Source: Ascidiaceihabitans sp029251465
GTDB taxonomy: Bacteria > Pseudomonadota > Alphaproteobacteria > Rhodobacterales > Rhodobacteraceae
Assembly: GCF_042932805.1 (NCBI RefSeq)
Contig: NZ_CP170633.1
Span: forward strand, 1,302,001-1,366,000
Direction: 5' to 3'
DNA length: 64,000 bases
Part shown: piece by piece, positions 49,691-58,321 of the stretch
How the letters are laid out: every line of letters begins with the position of its first letter
Position numbering within the stretch: the first letter of the stretch is position 1
Notes under the pieces: model-generated
Seen by the model: only the letters and a program-made list of their open reading frames with translations
The model's database searches: none
Told to the model about the DNA's origin: nothing
Program-made: the position numbers and the translations under genes

Positions 49691-50363
49691 CTGCGTCGTC
49701 CTTTTGGGCCTGCAAAATGCGCGCGGCGCGTTCAAAATCAGCAGGGTGGGTTATTTTCAGGTTGTCCTCATGGCCATCTACAATTGCGACGGCAATCCCA
49801 AAGGCGCGCGCGACCTCGACATCGTCGGCTGCACCGCCTGCGTGGGCGTCGTGCGCGGCTTTGATCGCGTCCAGCTTGAACCCCTGAGGTGTTTGTGCGC
49901 GGAACAATCCAGCTCGATCCTGGGTTCCGTTGACGCGGCCGTCTGCACCTGTCCACAATGCGTCGGTTACGGCCAAAGCGGGTGCTGCACCGTCGTGGTC
50001 ATAAAGCGCTGCGATAACTGCTGAAATGACGCCTGCGCTGACGCAAGGCCGTGCAACATCGTGGATCAAAACGCGGATCGTTCCGTCGGGTACCGCGACG
50101 AGGCCGGCGATGACCGAGGCTGCGCGGTCCGCGCCACCAACGGTCACGTTTGCGCCGTTCAGCGTGGCGGCAAGGTCCAGATCATCAGGGTGTAAAACCA
50201 GGACAATGTCGTCAATCTCTGCATGTTCGGCAAAGGCGCGCAGGGTGTGATCGATCACCCGCGCATCGCCGATTTCGCACCACTGTTTTGCCAAACCCGC
50301 AGCGTCACCGCGGCGCGCGCGGGTGCCACGTCCGGCGGCAACGATAACGGCTGTGGTGCTCAT
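49680..50363 (-). CDS. ispD: 2-C-methyl-D-erythritol 4-phosphate cytidylyltransferase
   Basis: 227 residues. The nucleotide-binding VIVAAGRGTRARRGDAAGLA and the following AKQWCEIGDARVIDHTL match IspD; VLIHDVARPCV and DDVEVAR are also conserved. It forms CDP-ME from MEP and CTP. It heads the minus-strand operon ispD-ispF-pgpA-pncC and is divergent from dusB with a 181-bp gap containing a palindrome. Confidence 0.95.
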   Translation of the reverse strand: MSTTAVIVAAGRGTRARRGDAAGLAKQWCEIGDARVIDHTLRAFAEHAEIDDIVLVLHPDDLDLAATLNGANVTVGGADRAASVIAGLVAVPDGTIRVLIHDVARPCVSAGVISAVIAALYDHDGAAPALAVTDALWTGADGRVNGTQDRAGLFRAQTPQGFKLDAIKAAHDAHAGGAADDVEVARAFGIAVAIVDGHEDNLKITHPADFERAARILQAQKDDADGH

Positions 50364-50392
50364 GTTTTGCGCTTTGGTGTCATAATCTTGTG

Positions 50393-50450
50393 TTTAGGCA
50401 TTCGGAGGGGGCAAGGCAATTGCACAGCGCGATTGCCTAAATTTTAGGCA
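50393..50450 (+). promoter_or_regulatory. Candidate nitrogen-response operator upstream of dusB-ntrBC
   Basis: TGCCTAAATTTTAGGCA (50434-50450) is a perfect palindrome around one central T. It overlaps GGCAAT-N11-ATTGCC (50415-50437), and a separate TTTAGGCA half-site is at 50393-50400. It lies about 95 bp before the dusB start and resembles the site before amtB. Confidence 0.55.
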
Positions 50451-50544
50451 GGTGGTAGTTTTTTGGGCTTAGGGTGTGGGGCAAACCGTTGAGGGTGCCG
50501 GACATTGCCGCTAGGAAATATGAAAACACAAAGGAAACCGTCAG

Positions 50545-51531
50545 TTGAGTTCGTCAAATGACCCCTTGGAATTAACGCCGCCAGTGATGCTGGCCCCGAT
50601 GGCCGGGATAACCGATTTGCCGTTTCGCAATCTGGTTGCCTCGTTTGGTGCAGGCATGGTGGTGTCAGAAATGGTCGCCAGTCATGACATGTTAAACGCC
50701 CGCCCGGGCAGTCGTGAAAAGGCGGAATTGGGGATCGGAACAGTCGGCACCGCCGTTCAATTGGCGGGGTCTGAGCCCGGTCCAATGGCCGAGGCTGCGC
50801 GCATGGTTGCAGGGCAGGGTGCTGCCGTGATCGACATCAACATGGGCTGCCCCGCGAAAAAAGTTGTGAACGGCTATTCGGGCTCTGCCTTGATGAAGAC
50901 GCCGGATCACGCACTGACCTTGATCGAAGCCGTGGTGAACGCGGTCGATATTCCGGTCACGCTAAAAACCCGTCTAGGCTGGGATGACGCGCTGATGAAT
51001 GCCCCTGAAATCGCGATGCGGGCCGAAGCCGCTGGCATCAAGCGGATCGTCATTCACGGGCGCACGCGCTGTCAGTTTTACAAAGGACAGGCCGATTGGG
51101 CAGCGATTGCGCGGGTCAAACAGGCGGTGCAGATTCCGGTCATCGCAAACGGCGACATTGTCGATATCAACACGGCGCGCCTTGCGATGACGCAATCGGG
51201 CGCGGACGGTGTGATGATCGGGCGGGGCGCGCAAGGGCGGCCGTGGGCGTTGGCCGAAGTCGCGCATGCGTTGTTTGGCGGTCCCAAACCCGACGTGCCA
51301 GCGGGGCAGGATCTGGCCGATCTGGTCGGCGCACATTACGCGGCCATGCTGGCATTTTACGGCAACGATCTGGGGCTTCGGGTGGCGCGCAAACATCTGG
51401 GTTGGTTCATGGACACGGCGAAAACGCCAGCCGATCTGCGCCGCCGCGTGCTCACCAGTAAAGACACCACCGAAACCGCTGCGATGATTCCACAGGCCAT
51501 TCTCGCCAACGCGCACGGGGTCGCAGCATGA
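50545..51531 (+). CDS. dusB: tRNA dihydrouridine synthase DusB (NifR3)
   Basis: 328 residues from a TTG start with AAAGGAAA upstream. FMN-binding TIM barrel: PPVMLAPMAGITDLPFRNL, catalytic Cys102 in NMGCPAKKVVNGYSGSALM, and IHGRTRCQFYKGQADW. It reduces uridines in the tRNA D-loop. In Rhodobacter this gene is nifR3, the first gene of the nifR3-ntrB-ntrC operon, exactly the arrangement here. Its stop overlaps the ntrB start (ATGA). Confidence 0.95.
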   Translation: MSSSNDPLELTPPVMLAPMAGITDLPFRNLVASFGAGMVVSEMVASHDMLNARPGSREKAELGIGTVGTAVQLAGSEPGPMAEAARMVAGQGAAVIDINMGCPAKKVVNGYSGSALMKTPDHALTLIEAVVNAVDIPVTLKTRLGWDDALMNAPEIAMRAEAAGIKRIVIHGRTRCQFYKGQADWAAIARVKQAVQIPVIANGDIVDINTARLAMTQSGADGVMIGRGAQGRPWALAEVAHALFGGPKPDVPAGQDLADLVGAHYAAMLAFYGNDLGLRVARKHLGWFMDTAKTPADLRRRVLTSKDTTETAAMIPQAILANAHGVAA

Positions 51532-52586
51532 GCACGGATCCCTCAATCTGGGCGTCACTGCCGGTTCCAGCGGTTTTGATCGATGCACAGGACAACATTC
51601 TCGATATCAATTCCGCCGCCGAAGGGTTCCTGAACGTGTCCGCCAAATCCGTAGTCGGCGTGCCGCTGTGGGATCAGATCGCCATCGATTCCCCGCTCGA
51701 AGAAGCGTTTTCGCGTGCGCGCGATCATGGCACACCGCTGTTTGTGAACGATGTCGATGTGGGCAGCGGACAGCGCGCACCCCTGCAATGTGCCTTGCAA
51801 ATCGCGCCACTGATCGGTGCGCCCGGGCAAATGATCATGATGATCACGCCGCGCGAACTGGCCAGTCACATCACGCAAAACCATTCGGTCAAATCAGCGG
51901 CGAAATCAGCAATTGGCATGGCGGAAATGCTTGCTCACGAGATCAAAAACCCACTGGCTGGCATCACCGGCGCTGCGCAACTGATCAGCATGAATTTACC
52001 GCCCGAAGACCTTGAGTTGACCGATTTGATCGTCGAAGAAAGCCGCCGCATCGTAAAACTGTTGGAACAAGTCGAGCAATTTGGCAACCTGTCTGTGCCC
52101 GAAATGCAGCCCGTAAACGTCCATGATGTGCTGGACCGCGCACGCCGGTCTGCGTTGCTGGGATTTGGGGCGCAAATGAAGATCATCGAGGATTACGACC
52201 CGTCGCTGCCGCTCGCGCTGGGGGACGGTGACCAGTTGCTGCAAGTGGTTCTGAACTTGCTGAAAAACGCCTCAGAAGCGGCGGGGCCTGATGGCGGTAC
52301 GATCCGTTTGCACAGCTATTTTGAACATTCGTTCCGCCTGCGCCGCGCGGATGGAACCGGCCATTCATTACCGCTGCAAATCGAGGTGATTGATGACGGC
52401 CCGGGACTGCCAGATAGTATCAAAGGCGACATTTTTGACCCCTTTGTCTCGGGGCGCGAAAACGGCACCGGATTGGGCTTGGCGCTGGTCAACAAAATCG
52501 TGTCGGACCATGGCGGCTGGATTTCCGTCAGTTCGGTTCCGGGACAAACGACGTTCCGGTTATCCCTGCCGCGCGCCCCTAAATAG
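51528..52586 (+). CDS. ntrB: Nitrogen sensor histidine kinase/phosphatase NtrB
   Basis: 352 residues, soluble. A PAS domain covers about 1-110 (IWASLPVPAVLIDAQDNILD). The H-box MAEMLAHEIKNPLAGITGA has phospho-His137. ATPase boxes: N box LNLLKNASEAA, G1 IDDGPGLPD and G2 ENGTGLGLALV. It phosphorylates NtrC when nitrogen is scarce, under PII control. Coupled to dusB by ATGA; ntrC begins 25 bp later. Confidence 0.96.
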   Translation: MSTDPSIWASLPVPAVLIDAQDNILDINSAAEGFLNVSAKSVVGVPLWDQIAIDSPLEEAFSRARDHGTPLFVNDVDVGSGQRAPLQCALQIAPLIGAPGQMIMMITPRELASHITQNHSVKSAAKSAIGMAEMLAHEIKNPLAGITGAAQLISMNLPPEDLELTDLIVEESRRIVKLLEQVEQFGNLSVPEMQPVNVHDVLDRARRSALLGFGAQMKIIEDYDPSLPLALGDGDQLLQVVLNLLKNASEAAGPDGGTIRLHSYFEHSFRLRRADGTGHSLPLQIEVIDDGPGLPDSIKGDIFDPFVSGRENGTGLGLALVNKIVSDHGGWISVSSVPGQTTFRLSLPRAPK

Positions 52587-52610
52587 TCAACAAAACAAGT
52601 AGGATAGATC

Positions 52611-53978
52611 ATGGATGGCACAGTATTGGTCGCAGATGACGACCGCACGATCCGAACAGTTTTGACCCAAGCGTTGACGCGCGCAGGGTGCAAAGTACAC
52701 GCGACCTCGTCGCTGACCACGCTGATGCGATGGGTCGGCGAAGGCAAGGGTGATGTGGTCATTTCAGATGTGATGATGCCGGACGGCAATGGGCTGGAAA
52801 TGCTGCCCAAAATTGCCGAAGACCGCCCGGGTTTGCCGGTCATCGTGATCTCGGCGCAAAACACAATTATGACCGCGATCCAAGCGGCCGAGGCCAAGGC
52901 CTATGACTATTTGCCCAAACCGTTTGATTTGCCCGATTTGATGAAACGCACAGCCCGCGCGCTTGACAATAAACAAGCGCCGCGCGCCAGCACCACCGAC
53001 ACCCAAGAGCGCCCCGAAGAGCTGCCTTTGGTCGGGCGCACGGCCGTGATGCAGTCGCTGTATCGCGTGGTCGCACGGGTAATGAACACCGATTTGCCAG
53101 TGGTGATCTGGGGCGAAAGCGGCACGGGCAAATCGCTGATCGCCCGCGCCATCCATGACTTTTCCGACCGGCGGACATTGCCGTTTATCACGCTGACGGC
53201 GCTTGATCTTCAAGAACTTGAAGGGCCTGCGCGGGTGCTGGCACGGGTCAAAGGTGGCACGCTGTTGATCGACGAAATCACCGATGTGCCGGATGAAATG
53301 CAAGCGCGACTGGTGCGCATGATGGACACGCCCGGCGAATATGTGCCGCGCTTTATGGCGACCAGTCAGGCCGATTTGTCGCAAGCCACCGAAAGTGGGC
53401 TGGTGCGCAAGGATCTGTATTACCGGCTGAGTGGCGCGACGCTCAAGGTGCCGTCCTTGCGTGAACGGGTCGACGATATCGAATTGCTGGCGGCCCATTT
53501 TTTGGCGAAATCCGAACAATCGGGCAGTGGTGCATTTACCCTGTCTGCCCCCGCGACCGAGATTTTTCGCACCTACAGTTGGCCCGGCAACGTGCGCCAG
53601 CTTGAAAACGCGGTGCGCCGTTTGGGTCTGACCAGCCGCAATGCTGAAATTTCAGCCTCCGAAGTCGAGCAGATTCTAGGCAATCAGCCGGATCTCGCGC
53701 CTCTTGCCGGTGGGTCGACCGATACCGAAAAACTAGGGGCGTCTGTGGGCGGGCACCTGCGGCGATATTTCGATTTGCACGGCGATGTTTTGCCACCTCC
53801 GGGGCTTTACGGCAGGATTCTGCGCGAAGTTGAGGGGCCATTGATCGAAATTGCCCTCGATGCGACAGGTGGAAATCAGGCGAAATGCGCTGATTTGTTG
53901 GGGATCAACCGCAATACCCTAAGAAAGAAGATCACAGAGCTAGGTATTCAGGTGACACGCCGCCGCAAGTTGATGTAA
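52611..53978 (+). CDS. ntrC: Nitrogen response regulator NtrC, lacking the GAFTGA loop
   Basis: 455 residues. Receiver with Asp53 (VVISDVMMPDG), AAA+ domain with Walker A GESGTGKS at 168-175 and Walker B TLLIDEI at 217-223, and a C-terminal Fis-type helix-turn-helix (NQAKCADLLGINRNTLRKKI). Between Walker A and B, where sigma-54 activators have GAFTGA, the sequence is only LDLQELEGPARVLARVKGG, so the loop is deleted. The same is known for Rhodobacter capsulatus NtrC, which activates sigma-70 promoters. Confidence 0.96.
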   Translation: MDGTVLVADDDRTIRTVLTQALTRAGCKVHATSSLTTLMRWVGEGKGDVVISDVMMPDGNGLEMLPKIAEDRPGLPVIVISAQNTIMTAIQAAEAKAYDYLPKPFDLPDLMKRTARALDNKQAPRASTTDTQERPEELPLVGRTAVMQSLYRVVARVMNTDLPVVIWGESGTGKSLIARAIHDFSDRRTLPFITLTALDLQELEGPARVLARVKGGTLLIDEITDVPDEMQARLVRMMDTPGEYVPRFMATSQADLSQATESGLVRKDLYYRLSGATLKVPSLRERVDDIELLAAHFLAKSEQSGSGAFTLSAPATEIFRTYSWPGNVRQLENAVRRLGLTSRNAEISASEVEQILGNQPDLAPLAGGSTDTEKLGASVGGHLRRYFDLHGDVLPPPGLYGRILREVEGPLIEIALDATGGNQAKCADLLGINRNTLRKKITELGIQVTRRRKLM

Positions 53979-54079
53979 AACGGCCACACAAGGCGTGGCT
54001 TTCAGGGCGCAGTTCTGAACATGACCACCCGATATTGCGGTTGGGTGCATGTGCACCGCATCAACAGGTAGGAGGTTCT

Positions 54080-56338
54080 GTGGTTTCCCGGACACGCCAA
54101 ACACGTTGGCTGATGACGCTCGGGCGTTTGCGCCGCCAAAGACGTGTGCGCAATGCCGCGACCTTGGGGCTGGTGTTTTTGGCCCCGGTGTTGGTTTTAG
54201 CGACGTTTTTGGTGCTTGGTCCGCTGGATCAAGGGGCAGGCGCGCTATCGCTGCGGTTGGTTTTGCTGGCCGATCTTGTGTATGTTCTGGCCATCGCCGC
54301 ATTGGTTTTATCGCAAGTTGCCCGCCTGATTTCAGCCCGTCGCGCCAAGTCTGCTGGATCGCGTTTGCACCTGCGTCTGACGGGGGTGTTCGGGCTGCTG
54401 GCACTGATTCCCACCGTGACCGTCGCGATTTTCGCCGGTCTCACTGTGAACATCGGTCTCGAGGGTTGGTTTTCAGAGCGCGTCAGCCAAGTGATCGGCA
54501 ATTCCGTGGCCGCAGCCCAGGCCTATGAAACCGAACAAAGCGCTGATCTTGTGCAAGATGCACGTGCACTGGCGGCGGGGTTTGACGGGGCGCGTCAAAA
54601 CAATCCGAACCTGAGCGACAGTGAAATTCTGGGTGAAATGCAGGCTCAAATTCAGCGCGGTCTGCGCGAGGCATATTTGGTCGATGGCACCGGTGCAATC
54701 CGGGCGCGTGGGGTGCGGTCGTATCTGTTTGATTTCGAACCGCCCAGTGCGCAAAATCTGGCCGCCGCGCGTGATAATGGTTGGCTGATTATCGAAGATT
54801 GGCCGATCAACGAATTTCGCGCGTTGGTGCCGCTGGACAGCTCGGTGGACCGGTTTTTATACGTCAGTCGCGATGTCGACGGCGCGATCTTGTCGCTGCT
54901 GGATGAAACTCAGGAAACGGCGCGTTTGTATCGCCAACTCGAAAGCGACCGTGGGCGGGTCCTGTTCGAATTTGGCCTTATTTATCTGGGCTTTGCTGTC
55001 ATCCTAATTTTGGCGGCGATCTGGCTGGGGCTGTGGTTTGCGGAACGTTTGTCCGGCCCTGTTGGCCGTCTGACAGGCGCTGCGCAGCGGGTTGGGGCCG
55101 GCGATCTTGAGGTGCAAGTGCGCGAAGAGGAAGGCGACGATGAAATTGCAATGCTGGGGCGGTATTTCAACCAAATGACCAAACAGCTTAAGGGGCAGCG
55201 CGACACATTGCTGGACAACACCCGCCAGATTGAAAGGCGCCGCCGCCTGTTTGATTCCGTGCTTGGGTCGGTGACCTCTGGCGTTGTTGGATTGGATGCT
55301 GCAGGCAAGGTGACCTTTGTGAACCGCTCGGCTGAACGGCTGCTGGATTGGCACGAAGATCAACAATCTGTGCCGTTGTCGTTTGCCGTTCCGGAATTTG
55401 GCCCGCTGTTCGATATTCTTAAAAATGGACCGCAGGAAATTGCTCAGGACGAAATCAAGGTGAGCCGTTTGGGCCGCATGGAAAACCTTCTGGTGCGCAT
55501 GGCGACGCGGCGCAATGATGCGGGCAAACGCGAAGGCTACGTTGTCGCGTTTGACGATGTGACCGATCTGGTCAGCGCGCAACGCATGGCGGCATGGGGC
55601 GACGTGGCGCAACGGATTGCCCATGAAATCAAGAACCCGCTGACCCCGATCCAGCTGAGTGCCGAGCGTATCAAACGCAAATTCGCCCCCAAGGTGGGCG
55701 AGGACAGTGACCAGCTGGAGCAAATGACCGATGTCATCGTACGCCAGACTGGCGATCTGCGTCGCATCGTAGACGAGTTTTCGAAATTTGCGCGGATGCC
55801 TGAACCTGATCGCCAAAGCCATGATCTGACGTCTTTGGTGCAAGATGCCGTCACATTGCAGCGTGTAGGACAGCCAGGTGTTGCAATTTCTACCGACCTT
55901 TTGGATCAGCCTTTGGTGTTCGATCTGGACGCGACGATGATCTCGCAGGCGCTTACAAACTTGATTAAGAACGCAGGCGAAGCAATTGAAACATTAAAAG
56001 AAAAAGGCGTTTCGAATGGCCTTGTTCCGCAAGTGCACGTGACCCTGAAGCAAGACGAACATGCTGCATTTATTTCGATCGCAGACAACGGCATCGGGCT
56101 GCCCGAAGATCGCGCACGCCTGTTTGAACCCTACGTGACCACGCGCAGCGAAGGCACGGGGTTGGGCCTGCCAATTGTGAAAAAGATTATCGAAGAACAC
56201 GGCGGCACTTTGGTGCTGGACGATGCGCCTATTTTTGAGGGGCAAACACATTACGGGGCCATGGCAGTGATCACATTGCCGCTGAACATCAGCGCCGCCC
56301 CGACACGCGACAACCAAGAGGTGACAGGCAATGAGTGA
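54080..56338 (+). CDS. ntrY: Membrane sensor histidine kinase NtrY
   Basis: 752 residues from the GTG at 54080, which has AGGAGG 7 bp upstream; an ATG at 54035 lacks such a site. N-terminal spans (ATLGLVFLAPVLVLATFLVL and others) flank a periplasmic sensor region. Then come another span, HAMP (about 320-370), PAS and a kinase domain with the H-box RIAHEIKNPLTPIQL (His near 515) and G2 SEGTGLGLPIV. It phosphorylates NtrX in nitrogen and redox control. It overlaps ntrX by 8 bp. Confidence 0.95.
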   Translation: MVSRTRQTRWLMTLGRLRRQRRVRNAATLGLVFLAPVLVLATFLVLGPLDQGAGALSLRLVLLADLVYVLAIAALVLSQVARLISARRAKSAGSRLHLRLTGVFGLLALIPTVTVAIFAGLTVNIGLEGWFSERVSQVIGNSVAAAQAYETEQSADLVQDARALAAGFDGARQNNPNLSDSEILGEMQAQIQRGLREAYLVDGTGAIRARGVRSYLFDFEPPSAQNLAAARDNGWLIIEDWPINEFRALVPLDSSVDRFLYVSRDVDGAILSLLDETQETARLYRQLESDRGRVLFEFGLIYLGFAVILILAAIWLGLWFAERLSGPVGRLTGAAQRVGAGDLEVQVREEEGDDEIAMLGRYFNQMTKQLKGQRDTLLDNTRQIERRRRLFDSVLGSVTSGVVGLDAAGKVTFVNRSAERLLDWHEDQQSVPLSFAVPEFGPLFDILKNGPQEIAQDEIKVSRLGRMENLLVRMATRRNDAGKREGYVVAFDDVTDLVSAQRMAAWGDVAQRIAHEIKNPLTPIQLSAERIKRKFAPKVGEDSDQLEQMTDVIVRQTGDLRRIVDEFSKFARMPEPDRQSHDLTSLVQDAVTLQRVGQPGVAISTDLLDQPLVFDLDATMISQALTNLIKNAGEAIETLKEKGVSNGLVPQVHVTLKQDEHAAFISIADNGIGLPEDRARLFEPYVTTRSEGTGLGLPIVKKIIEEHGGTLVLDDAPIFEGQTHYGAMAVITLPLNISAAPTRDNQEVTGNE

Positions 56339-57737
56339 CATTCTGATCGTTGACGACGAACGCGACATTCGCGAGTTGATTTCGGAAATTTTGAAAGACG
56401 AAGGGTTCCAGACCCGTTTGGCTGGCAACTCGGATGATGCGATGGCAGCGGTGAACGAAGACGCGCCCGCGTTGATGATTTTGGACATCTGGTTGAAAGA
56501 CAGCCGCATGGACGGAATCGACATTCTAAAAACGGTGAAACGCGACAACCCGGACGTGCCGGTCGTCATTATTTCGGGCCACGGCAACATCGAAATCGCG
56601 GTCGCTGCGATCAAACAGGGGGCTTATGATTTCATCGAAAAGCCGTTCAATATTGACCAGCTTTTGGTGGTGATCCGCCGTGCGATGGAAACCAGCCGCC
56701 TGCGCCGCGAAAACCAGTCGCTGCGGCGTCAGGACGGCGCGCAATCAGAAATGATCGGCAATTCCGCGTCGTTCCGTGCGCTGATTTCGCAGCTCGACAA
56801 AGTCACCAAATCCAACGGGCGTGTAATGCTGACAGGCCCCGCTGGCAGCGGCAAGGAACTGGCCGCGCGCTACATTCACGCCAATTCGAACCGCGCCTCA
56901 GAGGCCTTTGTGACGATCAACTGCGCCGGCGTTGCGGCGGATCGAATGGAAGAGGTTTTGTTTGGTCGCGAAAGTGCGGATCGCGGTGTTGAACCCGGCT
57001 TGCTAGAACAAGCGCACGGCGGTGTCGTATATTTCGACGAGGTCGCAGACATGCCCATCGGCACGCAATCAAAAATCCTGCGCGTGTTGGTCGATCAGCA
57101 ATTCCACCGGGTTGGCGGCGCAGACAAAGTCCGCGTCGATTTGCGGGTAATATCCAGCACAAGCAAGAACTTGGACGCCGAAATTGAAGCAGAAAATTTC
57201 CGTCAAGAACTGTATCACCGCCTGAATGTGGTGCCGATTGCTGTGCCGTCGCTAGAAGAGCGGCGCGAGGATATTCCGCTGTTGGCGGGCCATTTCATTG
57301 CCGAATGCAACGCCAATCAAGGGCTGCCGCTGCGCGAGCTTACGGATGATGCGTCAGCGTTGATGCAGACGATGATTTGGCCGGGCAACGTGCGCCAGTT
57401 GAAAAACCTGATCGAACGGGTGCTGATCCTGTCCGACGGTACCGGCCCGATCGAGGCGCGCGAATTGCCGGGCGAAGACGATGCATCTGGCGAAGAAGGT
57501 CGTGTGGTTTTGTCGGGCGCACTGGCAACGCTGCCGCTGCGTGAGGCGCGCGAAGCATTTGAACGCGAATATCTGCTGACCCAGATCAACCGCTTTGGCG
57601 GCAACATCAGCCGTACCGCGAATTTTGTCGGGATGGAACGCAGCGCGCTGCATCGCAAGTTAAAATCGCTCGGGGTTGTGACATCAGCCAAAGCCGGCGC
57701 GCGGGTGGCGCATGTGGACGATCAAGAGACGGATTAA
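56331..57737 (+). CDS. ntrX: Response regulator NtrX, lacking GAFTGA
   Basis: 468 residues. Receiver with Asp52 (LMILDIWLKDSRMDG); AAA+ domain with variant Walker A TGPAGSGKE (about 168-176) and Walker B VVYFDEVADMP; C-terminal helix-turn-helix (GGNISRTANFVGMERSALHRK). The GAFTGA position reads LFGRESADRGVEPGLLEQAH, so it should not engage sigma-54. It partners NtrY. Its TAA shares bases with the stop of the convergent lipoprotein gene. Confidence 0.95.
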   Translation: MSDILIVDDERDIRELISEILKDEGFQTRLAGNSDDAMAAVNEDAPALMILDIWLKDSRMDGIDILKTVKRDNPDVPVVIISGHGNIEIAVAAIKQGAYDFIEKPFNIDQLLVVIRRAMETSRLRRENQSLRRQDGAQSEMIGNSASFRALISQLDKVTKSNGRVMLTGPAGSGKELAARYIHANSNRASEAFVTINCAGVAADRMEEVLFGRESADRGVEPGLLEQAHGGVVYFDEVADMPIGTQSKILRVLVDQQFHRVGGADKVRVDLRVISSTSKNLDAEIEAENFRQELYHRLNVVPIAVPSLEERREDIPLLAGHFIAECNANQGLPLRELTDDASALMQTMIWPGNVRQLKNLIERVLILSDGTGPIEARELPGEDDASGEEGRVVLSGALATLPLREAREAFEREYLLTQINRFGGNISRTANFVGMERSALHRKLKSLGVVTSAKAGARVAHVDDQETD

Positions 57738-58201
57738 CCTTGGTTCAAAACCCGCAACGTCCCGTCTGAATTGCGCAGAAAACAGGATCGATCAGTGAGT
57801 GTGGGCAGTTTTGCAGCGCCGCTGGCTGGCACTGTTGCTGCCCCATTTTTGCAAGGCTGGATTTTGGCCGGCGCGTAACCTTTGTCGCTCATGCATTGGG
57901 TTTCGACCCGTCCGCGCAAGGCTTTGTTGACGTCGACCTGATAGACATGACCGGGGCGGTAATAGCCGGGCTGCGTCGTGCAAACGTTGGCGGCATTGCA
58001 GATTTGACGCGGTGCCACCCAAACCGGCGGCGACACTTGGGTTTGCAAGCGCACGGGGGCGTCGCGCAAGGCGCGCACCTCGCAGGACGTGATGTCGGAT
58101 TGCAGGCGGGCAGGGCTGACGCCCGCGCGGTAATAGGTCGTCAACGGCAAGCAGGCAGACACCACCAGCGGCAAAACCAAAAAGCAGATGCGTATTTTCA
58201 T
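57734..58201 (-). CDS. Putative lipoprotein of unknown function
   Basis: 155 residues. A short signal peptide (RICFLVLPLVVSAC) ends in the lipobox VSAC with lipidated Cys17. The mature part has five further cysteines and motifs SDITSCEVRALRDAPV and TQCMSDKGYAPAKIQPC, suggesting disulfides in the periplasm. I do not recognise a named family. It is wedged between ntrX and trkA on the opposite strand, 120 bp from trkA. Confidence 0.75.
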   Translation of the reverse strand: MKIRICFLVLPLVVSACLPLTTYYRAGVSPARLQSDITSCEVRALRDAPVRLQTQVSPPVWVAPRQICNAANVCTTQPGYYRPGHVYQVDVNKALRGRVETQCMSDKGYAPAKIQPCKNGAATVPASGAAKLPTLTDRSCFLRNSDGTLRVLNQG

Positions 58202-58321
58202 ACCGCCGATTGTGTCGCATCATCGCGGCACACACAATCGGATTGACCGGACTTGCGCCTTTGTGTCATGCGTTTGGTTCGGATCAGCCTGTATCTGGGC
58301 GATGGATCAAAGGATGGACCT

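Noticed and set aside
54044..54057. Palindrome GGTGCATGTGCACC upstream of ntrY, considered as an NtrC site.
   Set aside because: The enteric NtrC site has TGCACC on the left and GGTGCA on the right; here the half-sites point the other way with a 2-bp gap. It may still be a minor operator.
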